Source: Candidatus Ethanoperedens thermophilum (GTDB lineage Archaea > Halobacteriota > Methanosarcinia > Methanosarcinales > EX4572-44). Taken from it: a stretch of DNA of 5,672 nt. How positions within the stretch are numbered: position 1 is the first letter of the stretch; each line of letters starts with the position of its first letter. Location: the NCBI GenBank assembly GCA_012910725.1, contig WNEG01000010.1, positions 1-5,672 on the forward strand, read 5' to 3'. The notes beneath the pieces are model-generated. The model was given only the letters and a program-made list of their open reading frames with translations. It had not been told where the DNA came from and did not search any database. The position numbers and the translations under genes were made by a program. This document shows, piece after piece, positions 1 to 4,713 of the stretch.

Positions 1-112
1 TGAATTTGCGTTACACAGATCTCGCTAATGAATAAATTAAATGAGAAATATCTAAATTATAGTGACTTTTTACTACTTTCCAATCATCATTACTCTCCGT
101 AGTTTTATTAAC

Positions 113-159
113 CGCGGATGCACGCAGATGCCTGATTAACAAATCCGCGTTCATCCGCG
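113..159. repeat. Inverted repeat of GCGGATG units
   Basis: The left arm, CGCGGATGCACGCAGAT (113-129), matches the reverse complement of the right arm (143-159) at 15 of 17 positions, across a 13-base spacer. Each arm is itself made of two imperfect copies of a roughly 9-base unit. Repeats with this GCGGATGAACGCGGAT wording are, from memory, common in intergenic DNA of many environmental prokaryote genomes. Their function is not established here. Confidence 0.7.
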
Positions 160-338
160 CTTATCGACGGTTCATTATATTTTCAACTGACCGGAAGAAC
201 TCTGCAAAACCGATCCCGAGTGTCCGTATAGATAGTCAATCTGATAGGGCTCGGATGGGACTACAACACGAGATGCCAGAGAGCCACATGCTTGAGTAAG
301 CTGTTTGGTTTCAGGATTTTAACCACAATGTTGTACAG

Positions 339-359
339 CTTGATTGCGAAGCAATCAAG
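339..359. repeat. Perfect 9-bp hairpin, 3-base loop
   Basis: CTTGATTGC (339-347) and GCAATCAAG (351-359) are perfect reverse complements around a GAA loop. No T-run follows on the plus strand, so it is not an obvious terminator for an upstream plus-strand gene. It directly abuts the repeat fragment at 360-373, which suggests that both belong to one dispersed intergenic element. Confidence 0.75.
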
Positions 360-373
360 ATTTGATAGCCTCA
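360..373 (+). repeat. Dispersed repeat fragment, copy A
   Basis: ATTTGATAGCCTCA is identical to 4639-4652, in the same orientation, and that copy lies in the end of the 47-bp repeat at 4605-4651. A 14-base exact match between two intergenic regions of a 5.7-kb window is unlikely to be chance. Next to it, copy A carries a hairpin rather than the AAGCCAAAAAGCT core of the other copies. Confidence 0.5.
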
Positions 374-399
374 TTGCAGATGCGTGTTAAATTGACAAC

Positions 400-411
400 T
401 TATTTATAGTA
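400..411 (+). promoter_or_regulatory. Probable TATA box of the antiporter operon
   Basis: TTATTTATAGTA is the best archaeal TATA-like element before the operon. Centred near 405, it would place transcription start near 430, giving a leader of about 25-30 bases that carries the ribosome binding site of mnhF. No clear purine-rich BRE precedes it, so the call is moderate. Confidence 0.5.
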
Positions 412-457
412 TCACATAGACTAATCTGACTAAACTAACGAGTGAAAAGTGATAGAG

Positions 458-736
458 ATGGATGTATTTTTGAAAGTGCTCCTGATTGTAGGATTATTAA
501 TTGCGTTCACGATACTATTGTGTACATACAGAGCTGTGGTTGGTCCAGGAATATTCAATCGGGTTATTGCAGTTAATGTAATAGGGACAAAAACAATCGT
601 TCTTCTGGTTCTCATAGGTTATTATTTTGAAAGACCCATGTTCTTTGATATTGCACTTTTGTATGCTATGTTAAACTTCATCGCTACTCTAATTTTTGCA
701 AAATATGTAGAGAGGGGTGACCTGTGCTCGAGATAA
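458..736 (+). CDS. mnhF: Na+/H+ antiporter subunit MnhF (MrpF/MbhB-like)
   Basis: This is a small integral membrane subunit of the multi-subunit Mrp/Mbh cation-proton antiporter, where MnhF lies with MnhE and MnhG in the part of the complex implicated in Na+ movement. The 92 residues form three hydrophobic helices (about 3-22, 37-55 and 60-81). Between the first two lies GPGIFNRVIAVNVIGTK (29-45), the family signature, although the usual Asp before Arg reads Asn here (FNRV). The third helix begins PMFFDIALLYA, also typical. I chose ATG 458, which has GTGAT five bases upstream. An in-frame GTG at 449 would add three residues (MIE) and cannot be excluded. The gene opens the operon and its end overlaps mnhG by 13 bases. 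Confidence 0.88.
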   Translation: MDVFLKVLLIVGLLIAFTILLCTYRAVVGPGIFNRVIAVNVIGTKTIVLLVLIGYYFERPMFFDIALLYAMLNFIATLIFAKYVERGDLCSR

Positions 737-1047
737 TCGTTGTAGCATTTCTTGCGGTTGGTATATTCTTTATGTTTGTTGGTGCGGTAGGATTATTGAG
801 GTTTCCTGACTTTTACACGAGACTGCATGCGACAGGAAAGTGCGATACTCTCGGGGAAGCTCTTATCATTGCTGGTTTGCTAATATATCACCTATTCCAT
901 TACCCACAAACGCCTCTTGTATGTGTGAAGCTATTGTTTCTGATCATATTCATCTTTATCACCAATCCAACAGCGACGTATGCGCTGATGAGATCTGCTT
1001 ATAAGACCGGTGTTAAGCCGTGGAAGCTCGGGGATGAGAGACAATGA
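724..1047 (+). CDS. mnhG: Na+/H+ antiporter subunit MnhG (MrpG/MbhC-like)
   Basis: This is a three-helix membrane subunit of the Mrp/Mbh antiporter, 107 residues, a normal length for the family. The diagnostic block is LRFPDFYTRLHATGKCDTLG (25-44), between helix 1 (about 3-24) and helix 2 (about 44-58). A second signature, TNPTATYALMRSAY (80-93), follows helix 3. Translation starts at a GTG preceded by GAGGGGTGA with three bases of spacing, a strong archaeal ribosome binding site. The start lies inside the end of mnhF and the stop overlaps the mnhE start as ATGA, so the three genes are probably translationally coupled. The C-terminal tail (about 94-107) is hydrophilic. Confidence 0.94.
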   Translation: MLEIIVVAFLAVGIFFMFVGAVGLLRFPDFYTRLHATGKCDTLGEALIIAGLLIYHLFHYPQTPLVCVKLLFLIIFIFITNPTATYALMRSAYKTGVKPWKLGDERQ

Positions 1048-1535
1048 AAGGAAAGAGTTTTGGAATACTTGTAACTTTTTGTATGATGTTTCTATTCTGG
1101 CTTCTTCTCTCTGGAATCTTTGATGTGCTCCATCTTACAGCTGGTCTAATATGCAGTGCAATCATTGCTTTGATCTCTCATGACATGATCATAAAAGGGG
1201 ATGAAGAGAAGATTCTTTCAAAATCATTCAAACTTGCCATCTACATACCATGGGAATTATGGCAGATAGTGCTTGCAAATCTCGATGTTGCATATCGCGT
1301 GTTGCATCCAAAGATGCCAATAGACCCTCTTATAATAGAGTTTGACACTACTTTGCAAAGTGATCTTGCTCTTGTAACACTTGCTAATTCTATCACCTTA
1401 ACCCCTGGGACGATAACAATTGGCATAACGAATGGAAGGTTTTGTGTGCATGCAATTGCAAAAGAGCCTGCTGATGCGCTTACTGTTGATAAAACGATGC
1501 AGCAAAAGGTAGCTGATGTGTATATGGAGTGGTGA
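1044..1535 (+). CDS. mnhE: Na+/H+ antiporter subunit MnhE (MrpE/MbhA-like)
   Basis: This is a membrane-anchored subunit of the Mrp/Mbh antiporter, 163 residues, the usual MnhE length. Two N-terminal hydrophobic helices (about 7-26 and 30-50) are followed by a third hydrophobic stretch (about 62-80) and then a globular cytoplasmic domain. The family signatures are present: ANLDVAYRVLHP (78-89), LQSDLALVTLANSITLTPGT (104-123), and VHAIAKEP (135-142), a form of the usual VHxL/I segment. The ATG overlaps the mnhG stop (ATGA). The end of the gene, GGAGTGGTGA, also carries the GGTGA that serves as ribosome binding site for the next gene. No anomaly is visible. Confidence 0.95.
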   Translation: MKGKSFGILVTFCMMFLFWLLLSGIFDVLHLTAGLICSAIIALISHDMIIKGDEEKILSKSFKLAIYIPWELWQIVLANLDVAYRVLHPKMPIDPLIIEFDTTLQSDLALVTLANSITLTPGTITIGITNGRFCVHAIAKEPADALTVDKTMQQKVADVYMEW

Positions 1536-1544
1536 TAAAAAGAA

Positions 1545-2336
1545 ATGATACCTTCTATCGACATTGCTTTATTATCGATCATTGTGGTACTTGCGATAGT
1601 GGCGATAACTGTTAAAGACCTCCTCGCCGCAACGATGGTACTTGGTGTTTACAGTTTTTTGATGGCAATGGTCTGGGTAGAGATGCATTCGGTGGATGTA
1701 GGCTTTACAGAAGCTGCTGTCGGTGCTGGTGCAACAACAGCCTTCTTGATTGCAGCATTATCAAGGACAGCGAGGCATGAAAAAAAAGTAACAGATAAAA
1801 AGATGAAACAATTGCCGGCAGTAGCACTTGTTTTTATCATCCTGTTAGGTGTCATCTTTGTGTACATAGCAGAGGACATACCTGCATTTGGAGATCCAGA
1901 TTCTGCCCCAAATAAGTATGTAAAGTTGTTCAGTATGGATGCTGGTGAAATAGAAAACGATCTGGATCAGGGTATTATCCCTGAAAAATTGATTGATAGG
2001 ATTGAAGAGACAGGTTTTCAAGCTCCCACCGGGGTTAGAAATCTCCAGAAGGGCGAATGGGACGCAGCTATTATTCCAGAAGAGACAAAGCAACATTTCT
2101 ACCCAAAGGAACAGAAGTATTATTTTATCAAAAAGGAAGGTGATATGCTTGATGTTTACCGATACTCGCTGATCGTACGATGGGTAGAAGAAGGTAAAGC
2201 AGAGACTGAAGTTGTAAATATGGTAACTTATGGTCTTGCAGATTATCGTGGTTATGACACTCTTGGAGAGACCGCTGTTATTTTTACTGCCGGTGTATCA
2301 GTCATACTGCTTTTAAGGAGGAGAGGTAAGCTTTGA
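1545..2336 (+). CDS. Fused MbhD-MbhE-type antiporter subunit (MrpA C-terminal-like) with a large insert
   Basis: This gene encodes the part of the antiporter that corresponds to the C-terminal end of bacterial MrpA, or to separate MbhD and MbhE in Mbh hydrogenases. Residues 1-80 are MbhD-like (DUF4040): three helices with DVGFTEAAVGAGATT (51-65), the conserved TEAAVGAG block. Residues 88-118 (a helix, then DIPAFGDP) and 223-260 (VVNMVTYGLADYRGYDTLGE, then a helix) are MbhE-like. Between FGDP (115-118) and VVNMV lie about 104 hydrophilic, charged residues, where the family as I know it has about 20-30. Lys-rich flanks (80-88 and RRRGK at the end) place this insert outside the cell by the positive-inside rule. 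The ATG follows GGTGA at 1531-1535. The stop overlaps the next start. Confidence 0.88.
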   Translation: MIPSIDIALLSIIVVLAIVAITVKDLLAATMVLGVYSFLMAMVWVEMHSVDVGFTEAAVGAGATTAFLIAALSRTARHEKKVTDKKMKQLPAVALVFIILLGVIFVYIAEDIPAFGDPDSAPNKYVKLFSMDAGEIENDLDQGIIPEKLIDRIEETGFQAPTGVRNLQKGEWDAAIIPEETKQHFYPKEQKYYFIKKEGDMLDVYRYSLIVRWVEEGKAETEVVNMVTYGLADYRGYDTLGETAVIFTAGVSVILLLRRRGKL

Positions 2337-2788
2337 GCGAGGAGAGAGATGTCATCATAGAAACTGTATCAAGATTGATGATACCGTTTATCCAGCTTTT
2401 TGCATTGTATGTGATCATTCATGGAGCAGGTGGACCTGGTGGAGGATTCCAGGGGGGAGTTATATTTGGCTCTTCCTTCGTGTTGTTCATCATCGCTTTT
2501 GGTATCACAGCTGCACGAAAAAAAGTTTCAGAAAGAGTGAATACTGCTCTGAGCGCTCTTGGTGTGTCCATCTATGCTGGAGTGGGGCTTCTGTGTATAA
2601 TCTTCAGTCTCGGGGTTGCACAATATCTAAACTATGGGTATCTTCCACTGCCAGTCCACTTTGAAGAGAGAAGAGCTCTTGGTATGGATTTTGTAGAAAT
2701 AGGTATAGGAATAACAGTGATGGCAATAGTCACATCTATATTTTTTGACCTTGCATGGAAAGAAGAAGATGAAGGAGGCGAAGAGTAG
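2333..2788 (+). CDS. mnhB: Na+/H+ antiporter subunit MnhB (MrpB/MbhF-like)
   Basis: This is a four-helix membrane subunit of the Mrp/Mbh antiporter, 151 residues. Hydrophobic segments lie at about 15-30, 43-60, 72-97 and 120-140. The glycine-rich signature is HGAGGPGGGFQGGVI (30-44). The family usually reads (H/R)GHxxPGGGFxGG, so the second His is Ala here. GMDFVEIGIGITVM (117-130) is the typical final-helix entry. The start is a TTG whose TTGA overlaps the stop of the preceding gene. A strong purine-rich site (AAGGAGGAGAGGT) precedes it by about seven bases, which supports this start. The Glu-rich tail (143-151) is cytoplasmic or peripheral. mnhC starts immediately after the stop. Confidence 0.94.
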   Translation: MSEERDVIIETVSRLMIPFIQLFALYVIIHGAGGPGGGFQGGVIFGSSFVLFIIAFGITAARKKVSERVNTALSALGVSIYAGVGLLCIIFSLGVAQYLNYGYLPLPVHFEERRALGMDFVEIGIGITVMAIVTSIFFDLAWKEEDEGGEE

Positions 2789-3163
2789 ATGGAATGGATA
2801 GCAGAAATACTTGAAAAATATAATTATTGGACTTTTATAATTATCATGCTTATCGGTTTCTATGGGATGATAGCAAAGGATAATCTGATCAAGAAGATAA
2901 TAGGCTTAAGTATATTCCAGACTGCTATATTTCTCTTCTATGTATCACTGGCTGATGTGATCGGGGGAACTGAGCCAATCGTAATCAAAGGATATGAAGG
3001 CTTGTATGTAAATCCATTACCCCATGTACTTATACTTACAGCTATAGTAGTATCAGTAGCAACTCTTGCGGTAGCTCTCGCTCTGGTAATACGAATATAT
3101 GAAGAATACGGAACAATAGAGGAAGATGAGATATTAGCAAAGGAAAGAGAGGCAGTTAGTTAA
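2789..3163 (+). CDS. mnhC: Na+/H+ antiporter subunit MnhC (MrpC/MbhG, NuoK-like)
   Basis: This is a NuoK-family membrane subunit of the Mrp/Mbh antiporter, three helices in 124 residues (about 14-30, 36-56, 79-103). The signature NPLPHVLILTAIVVSVATLA (75-94) is nearly the family consensus. The loop 57-74 is typical of archaeal and Mbh forms. In these complexes MnhC contacts MnhD, and the mnhD gene should follow directly. Its start does, but that gene is broken. The ATG abuts the mnhB stop, with GGAGG 12-16 bases upstream inside the end of mnhB. The charged tail (104-124) is complete, so the damage begins only after this gene. Confidence 0.95.
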   Translation: MEWIAEILEKYNYWTFIIIMLIGFYGMIAKDNLIKKIIGLSIFQTAIFLFYVSLADVIGGTEPIVIKGYEGLYVNPLPHVLILTAIVVSVATLAVALALVIRIYEEYGTIEEDEILAKEREAVS

Positions 3164-3168
3164 TAATC

Positions 3169-3255
3169 TTGGGTATTGAGCAGTTTGATGTGCTTATTGT
3201 TGTAATTTCCCTCCTTTCAGCATTCACCCTTTTGACTGCTGGCTGAACAAAAAAA
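3169..3255 (+). pseudogene. mnhD: Remnant of mnhD, 5' end only
   Basis: From a TTG eight bases after the mnhC coding sequence, the frame reads as a hydrophobic N-terminus, GIEQFDVLIVVISLLSAFTL, then stops at TGA 3244-3246 after 25 codons. MnhD is normally about 480-520 residues and follows MnhC in this operon type. Just before the stop, the overlapping frame from 3240 reads W-L-N-K-K-I-Q and then stops. This would fit loss of one T from an ancestral GCT TGG CTG AAC. Beyond about 3255 no frame continues as a membrane protein, so most of the gene is absent rather than merely frameshifted. Position and hydrophobicity support the mnhD assignment. The short length prevents a firm homology call. 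Confidence 0.6.
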
Positions 3256-3339
3256 TCCAGTAACAATGGTGAAGCCACAAGTAACTTCATCTTCATTGTG
3301 AGGTTTGGATCAAGGATGGTAAACGGACTGTAGTTATAG

Positions 3340-3386
3340 GAAGCCGTCAAATCAGCTTTTTGGCTTAAAAGTCTATCTCTTTTTTT
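3340..3386 (+). repeat. 47-bp inverted repeat, copy B, before the epimerase
   Basis: This segment aligns with the reverse complement of 4605-4651. The exact core is TCAGCTTTTTGGCTTAA (3352-3368), whose reverse complement is 4622-4638. Similarity continues into GAAGCCGTCAAA on one side (GAGGCTATCAAA in the other copy) and to TATCT followed by a T-run on the other. The two copies bracket the epimerase gene in opposite orientation. Confidence 0.75.
3380..3386 (+). terminator. Possible T-run terminator of the antiporter operon
   Basis: Seven consecutive Ts follow TCTATCTC, a U-rich signal of the sort that ends transcription in archaea. It comes about 220 bases after mnhC. It is part of the repeat copy B, and the other copy has a matching T-run on the minus strand. 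Confidence 0.35.
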
Positions 3387-3466
3387 AAGTATGATCCGGC
3401 TTGCGGGGTTGAAACTTTAAGATATCTCTCATCCAGATGGCGTAACAGCCCCTATGCAACGACGCA

Positions 3467-3475
3467 TTTAAATAT
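3467..3475 (+). promoter_or_regulatory. TATA box of the epimerase gene
   Basis: TTTAAATAT is a good archaeal TATA-like element, centred about 26 bases before the epimerase ATG. That spacing would put transcription start within a few bases of the start codon. A GAGGT ribosome binding site at 3488-3492 also suits ATG 3497, so the transcript is either nearly leaderless or starts slightly earlier than the usual spacing predicts. Confidence 0.55.
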
Positions 3476-3496
3476 TAGCATAATTAAGAGGTAGGC

Positions 3497-4381
3497 ATGA
3501 ATGTACTAGTAACAGGCGGTGCTGGATTTATCGGGTCCAATCTGGTTTCTGAACTCTCTAAAGAACATGACGTAACGGTGCTGGACAACTTCCACACAGG
3601 TAGCACAGATAATCTAAAGGATAAGATAACTGTTGTCAACGATTCCAGTGGTAATATCGGCGATCGGTTCTCAAACGCTGATATTGACGCAATTTTTCAT
3701 CTTGGCATACCATCCTCCTCTCCGATGTACAAGGAGAATCCGATGCTTGTCGGGTCAGCAATAAACGATGCTATCAACGTCTTTGAGTTTGCGAAGAAGA
3801 CAGGTGCGAAGGTTGTGTTTGCATCTTCTTCCTCTCTTTACAATGGACTACCTACCCCGAATCAAGAGGATATGAAGGTAATGGTAGCCGATTATTACAC
3901 CGAGGCGAGGCTGGGAATCGAACGGGTTGCAGAGTTGTACCATAAGTTATATGGAATCAGTGTGGTCGGACTCAGGCTTTTCTCGGTCTACGGCCCCAAC
4001 GAGCATGCAAAAGGAATCTACGCAAATATCATCTCCCAATTCCTATGGGAGATGCTGGATAACAAAATTCCAGTAATCTATGGTGATGGTAAGCAAACAA
4101 GGGATTTTGTTTTTGTGAGTGATGTGGTCCGGGCGTGTATCCTTGCCATGGAAACGGATGTTTCAGGCACTTTCAATGTAGGAACTGGTGTTTCGCATAG
4201 TTTCAATGATGTTGTTGATCTCTTGAACAATGCGCTTGGCACAGGTATCAAACCGCAGTATATCGAGAATCCTGTGAAGAATTATGTAGCCCACACGTTG
4301 GCTGACCTCTCGAAGGTGAAGGCCGCTCTTGGTTTCCATTCAGAGTATTCATTGGAAGAGGGTATCAGTGAGATTGTTTGA
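3497..4381 (+). CDS. NAD-dependent epimerase/dehydratase (extended SDR, UDP-sugar epimerase-like)
   Basis: This is a cytoplasmic nucleotide-sugar enzyme of the GalE/WbpP-like extended SDR family. It probably epimerises or dehydrates a UDP- or dTDP-sugar for surface glycans, but the substrate cannot be read from the sequence. The Rossmann motif TGGAGFIGS is at 6-14, with Asp30 (VTVLDN) as the usual NAD ribose ligand. IFHLG (66-70) matches the FHLAA strand, and ASSSSLY (109-115) supplies the catalytic Ser. The tyrosine motif reads YTEAR (134-138), so the canonical YxxxK lysine is Arg. LRLFSVYGPNE (159-169), GDGKQTRDFVFVSDV (196-210) and FNVGTG (226-231) are typical of the sugar-binding half. 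At 294 residues, ending at SLEEGISEIV, it is slightly shorter than usual. It has its own promoter and is bracketed by inverted repeats. Confidence 0.9.
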   Translation: MNVLVTGGAGFIGSNLVSELSKEHDVTVLDNFHTGSTDNLKDKITVVNDSSGNIGDRFSNADIDAIFHLGIPSSSPMYKENPMLVGSAINDAINVFEFAKKTGAKVVFASSSSLYNGLPTPNQEDMKVMVADYYTEARLGIERVAELYHKLYGISVVGLRLFSVYGPNEHAKGIYANIISQFLWEMLDNKIPVIYGDGKQTRDFVFVSDVVRACILAMETDVSGTFNVGTGVSHSFNDVVDLLNNALGTGIKPQYIENPVKNYVAHTLADLSKVKAALGFHSEYSLEEGISEIV

Positions 4382-4559
4382 GGTGCCAGGTGGATGTGGT
4401 GATTTTGGAGAAGATGGGGTTTTCTGGTATCAGTCAGGTTCCAGCTTTGACATCAATTGTTGTAAGCTTTAATTGTGTAGGCAGAAACCACTTCACTAAT
4501 CATTGCAAAAATTCAGTTAAACCAGTGTGCTTACAATAAGCCACCGTTTGACCGATATA

Positions 4560-4574
4560 CAGGATTTTCAGGAT
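4560..4574. repeat. CAGGAT direct repeat
   Basis: CAGGAT occurs twice with a TTT spacer. CAGGATTTT is also found at 312-320. The wording recalls the ACAGGATTTACAGGAT-type repeats that, from memory, often accompany GCGGATG-type repeats in intergenic DNA. It is short, so the call is modest. Confidence 0.4.
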
Positions 4575-4604
4575 GTTGAAGTTGATATAAATTTAGGCTG
4601 TCTG

Positions 4605-4651
4605 AAAAAACAGATAATTTCTTAAGCCAAAAAGCTGAATTTGATAGCCTC
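4605..4651 (-). repeat. 47-bp inverted repeat, copy C, after the epimerase
   Basis: This is the reverse-orientation partner of 3340-3386, with the exact 17-base core TTAAGCCAAAAAGCTGA at 4622-4638. On the minus strand it reads through to a six-base T-run at 4610-4605, matching the T-run of copy B. Its other end, ATTTGATAGCCTCA (4639-4652), is shared exactly with copy A at 360-373. Confidence 0.75.
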
Positions 4652-4672
4652 AAAATAAACTCGAAACAAATA

Positions 4673-4686
4673 CGAAAAGTATAAAA
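4673..4686 (+). promoter_or_regulatory. BRE/TATA promoter of cofH
   Basis: CGAAAAGTATAAAA combines a purine-rich BRE-like hexamer with a clear TATA box, the best archaeal promoter in the window. The predicted transcription start is near 4708-4710, only about five bases before the cofH ATG at 4714, so the message would be nearly leaderless. Confidence 0.65.
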
Positions 4687-4713
4687 GGTGTGGAGTAACC
4701 AACAGGCGGTTAA

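Larger units (their letters stand above)
1..448. other. Intergenic region upstream of the antiporter operon
   Basis: No gene in this stretch can be supported. It holds an inverted GCGGATG-type repeat (113-159), a perfect hairpin (339-359), a 14-base repeat fragment (360-373) that recurs at 4639-4652, and a TATA-like promoter just before the operon. Two opposing frames are open across its middle: minus strand 318 to 175, 47 codons without an ATG, and plus strand from about 69 to 299. Neither has a recognisable start or family motif. They may be chance or the relic of a decayed gene. Confidence 0.6.
3256..3496. other. Decayed or non-coding stretch after the antiporter operon
   Basis: No gene can be supported. 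The first 85 bases are of unknown origin. One frame is open from 3285 to 3368 and reads VWIKDGKRTVVIGSRQISFLA before a stop, which faintly resembles the start of ModE-type winged-helix proteins. However, its last third lies inside the repeat at 3340-3386, so it may be chance. The rest holds that repeat, a T-run and the epimerase promoter. Confidence 0.55.
4382..4713. other. Intergenic region between the epimerase and cofH
   Basis: About 330 bases without a supported gene. A frame open from GTG 4390 to TAA 4539 (49 codons) has no family motif and poor codon choice, so I do not call it. The region contains a CAGGAT direct repeat (4560-4574), the repeat copy C (4605-4651) and the cofH promoter. 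An 8-bp inverted pair, TTGTAAGC (4460-4467) and GCTTACAA (4529-4536), is too widely spaced to interpret. Confidence 0.6.

Noticed and set aside
391..415. TTGACA-like bacterial -35 box before mnhF
   Set aside because: The window is archaeal by gene content, and no matching -10 box sits at the right spacing. The TATA reading is preferred.
1..448. CRISPR array or tRNA
   Set aside because: Repeats here are only paired inverted or dispersed words, with no regular spacer pattern. No cloverleaf could be folded by eye.
1241..1582. 113-codon minus-strand frame opposite mnhE
   Set aside because: It lies wholly against a well-conserved plus-strand gene and has no recognisable domain. It is a shadow frame.
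3156..3350. 64-codon minus-strand frame across the mnhD remnant
   Set aside because: Its hydrophilic and hydrophobic pattern mirrors the plus-strand remnant. It has no motif and no promoter.
4030..4054. Perfect 9-bp hairpin (CATCTCCCA / TGGGAGATG) inside the epimerase gene
   Set aside because: It lies within conserved coding sequence (IISQFLWEM). With a 7-base loop and no neighbouring signal, it is probably incidental.
4390..4539. 49-codon frame from GTG after the epimerase
   Set aside because: It has no family motif, poor codon choice (several TGT and CAT codons in a short span), no ATG near its start and no promoter. It looks like chance.
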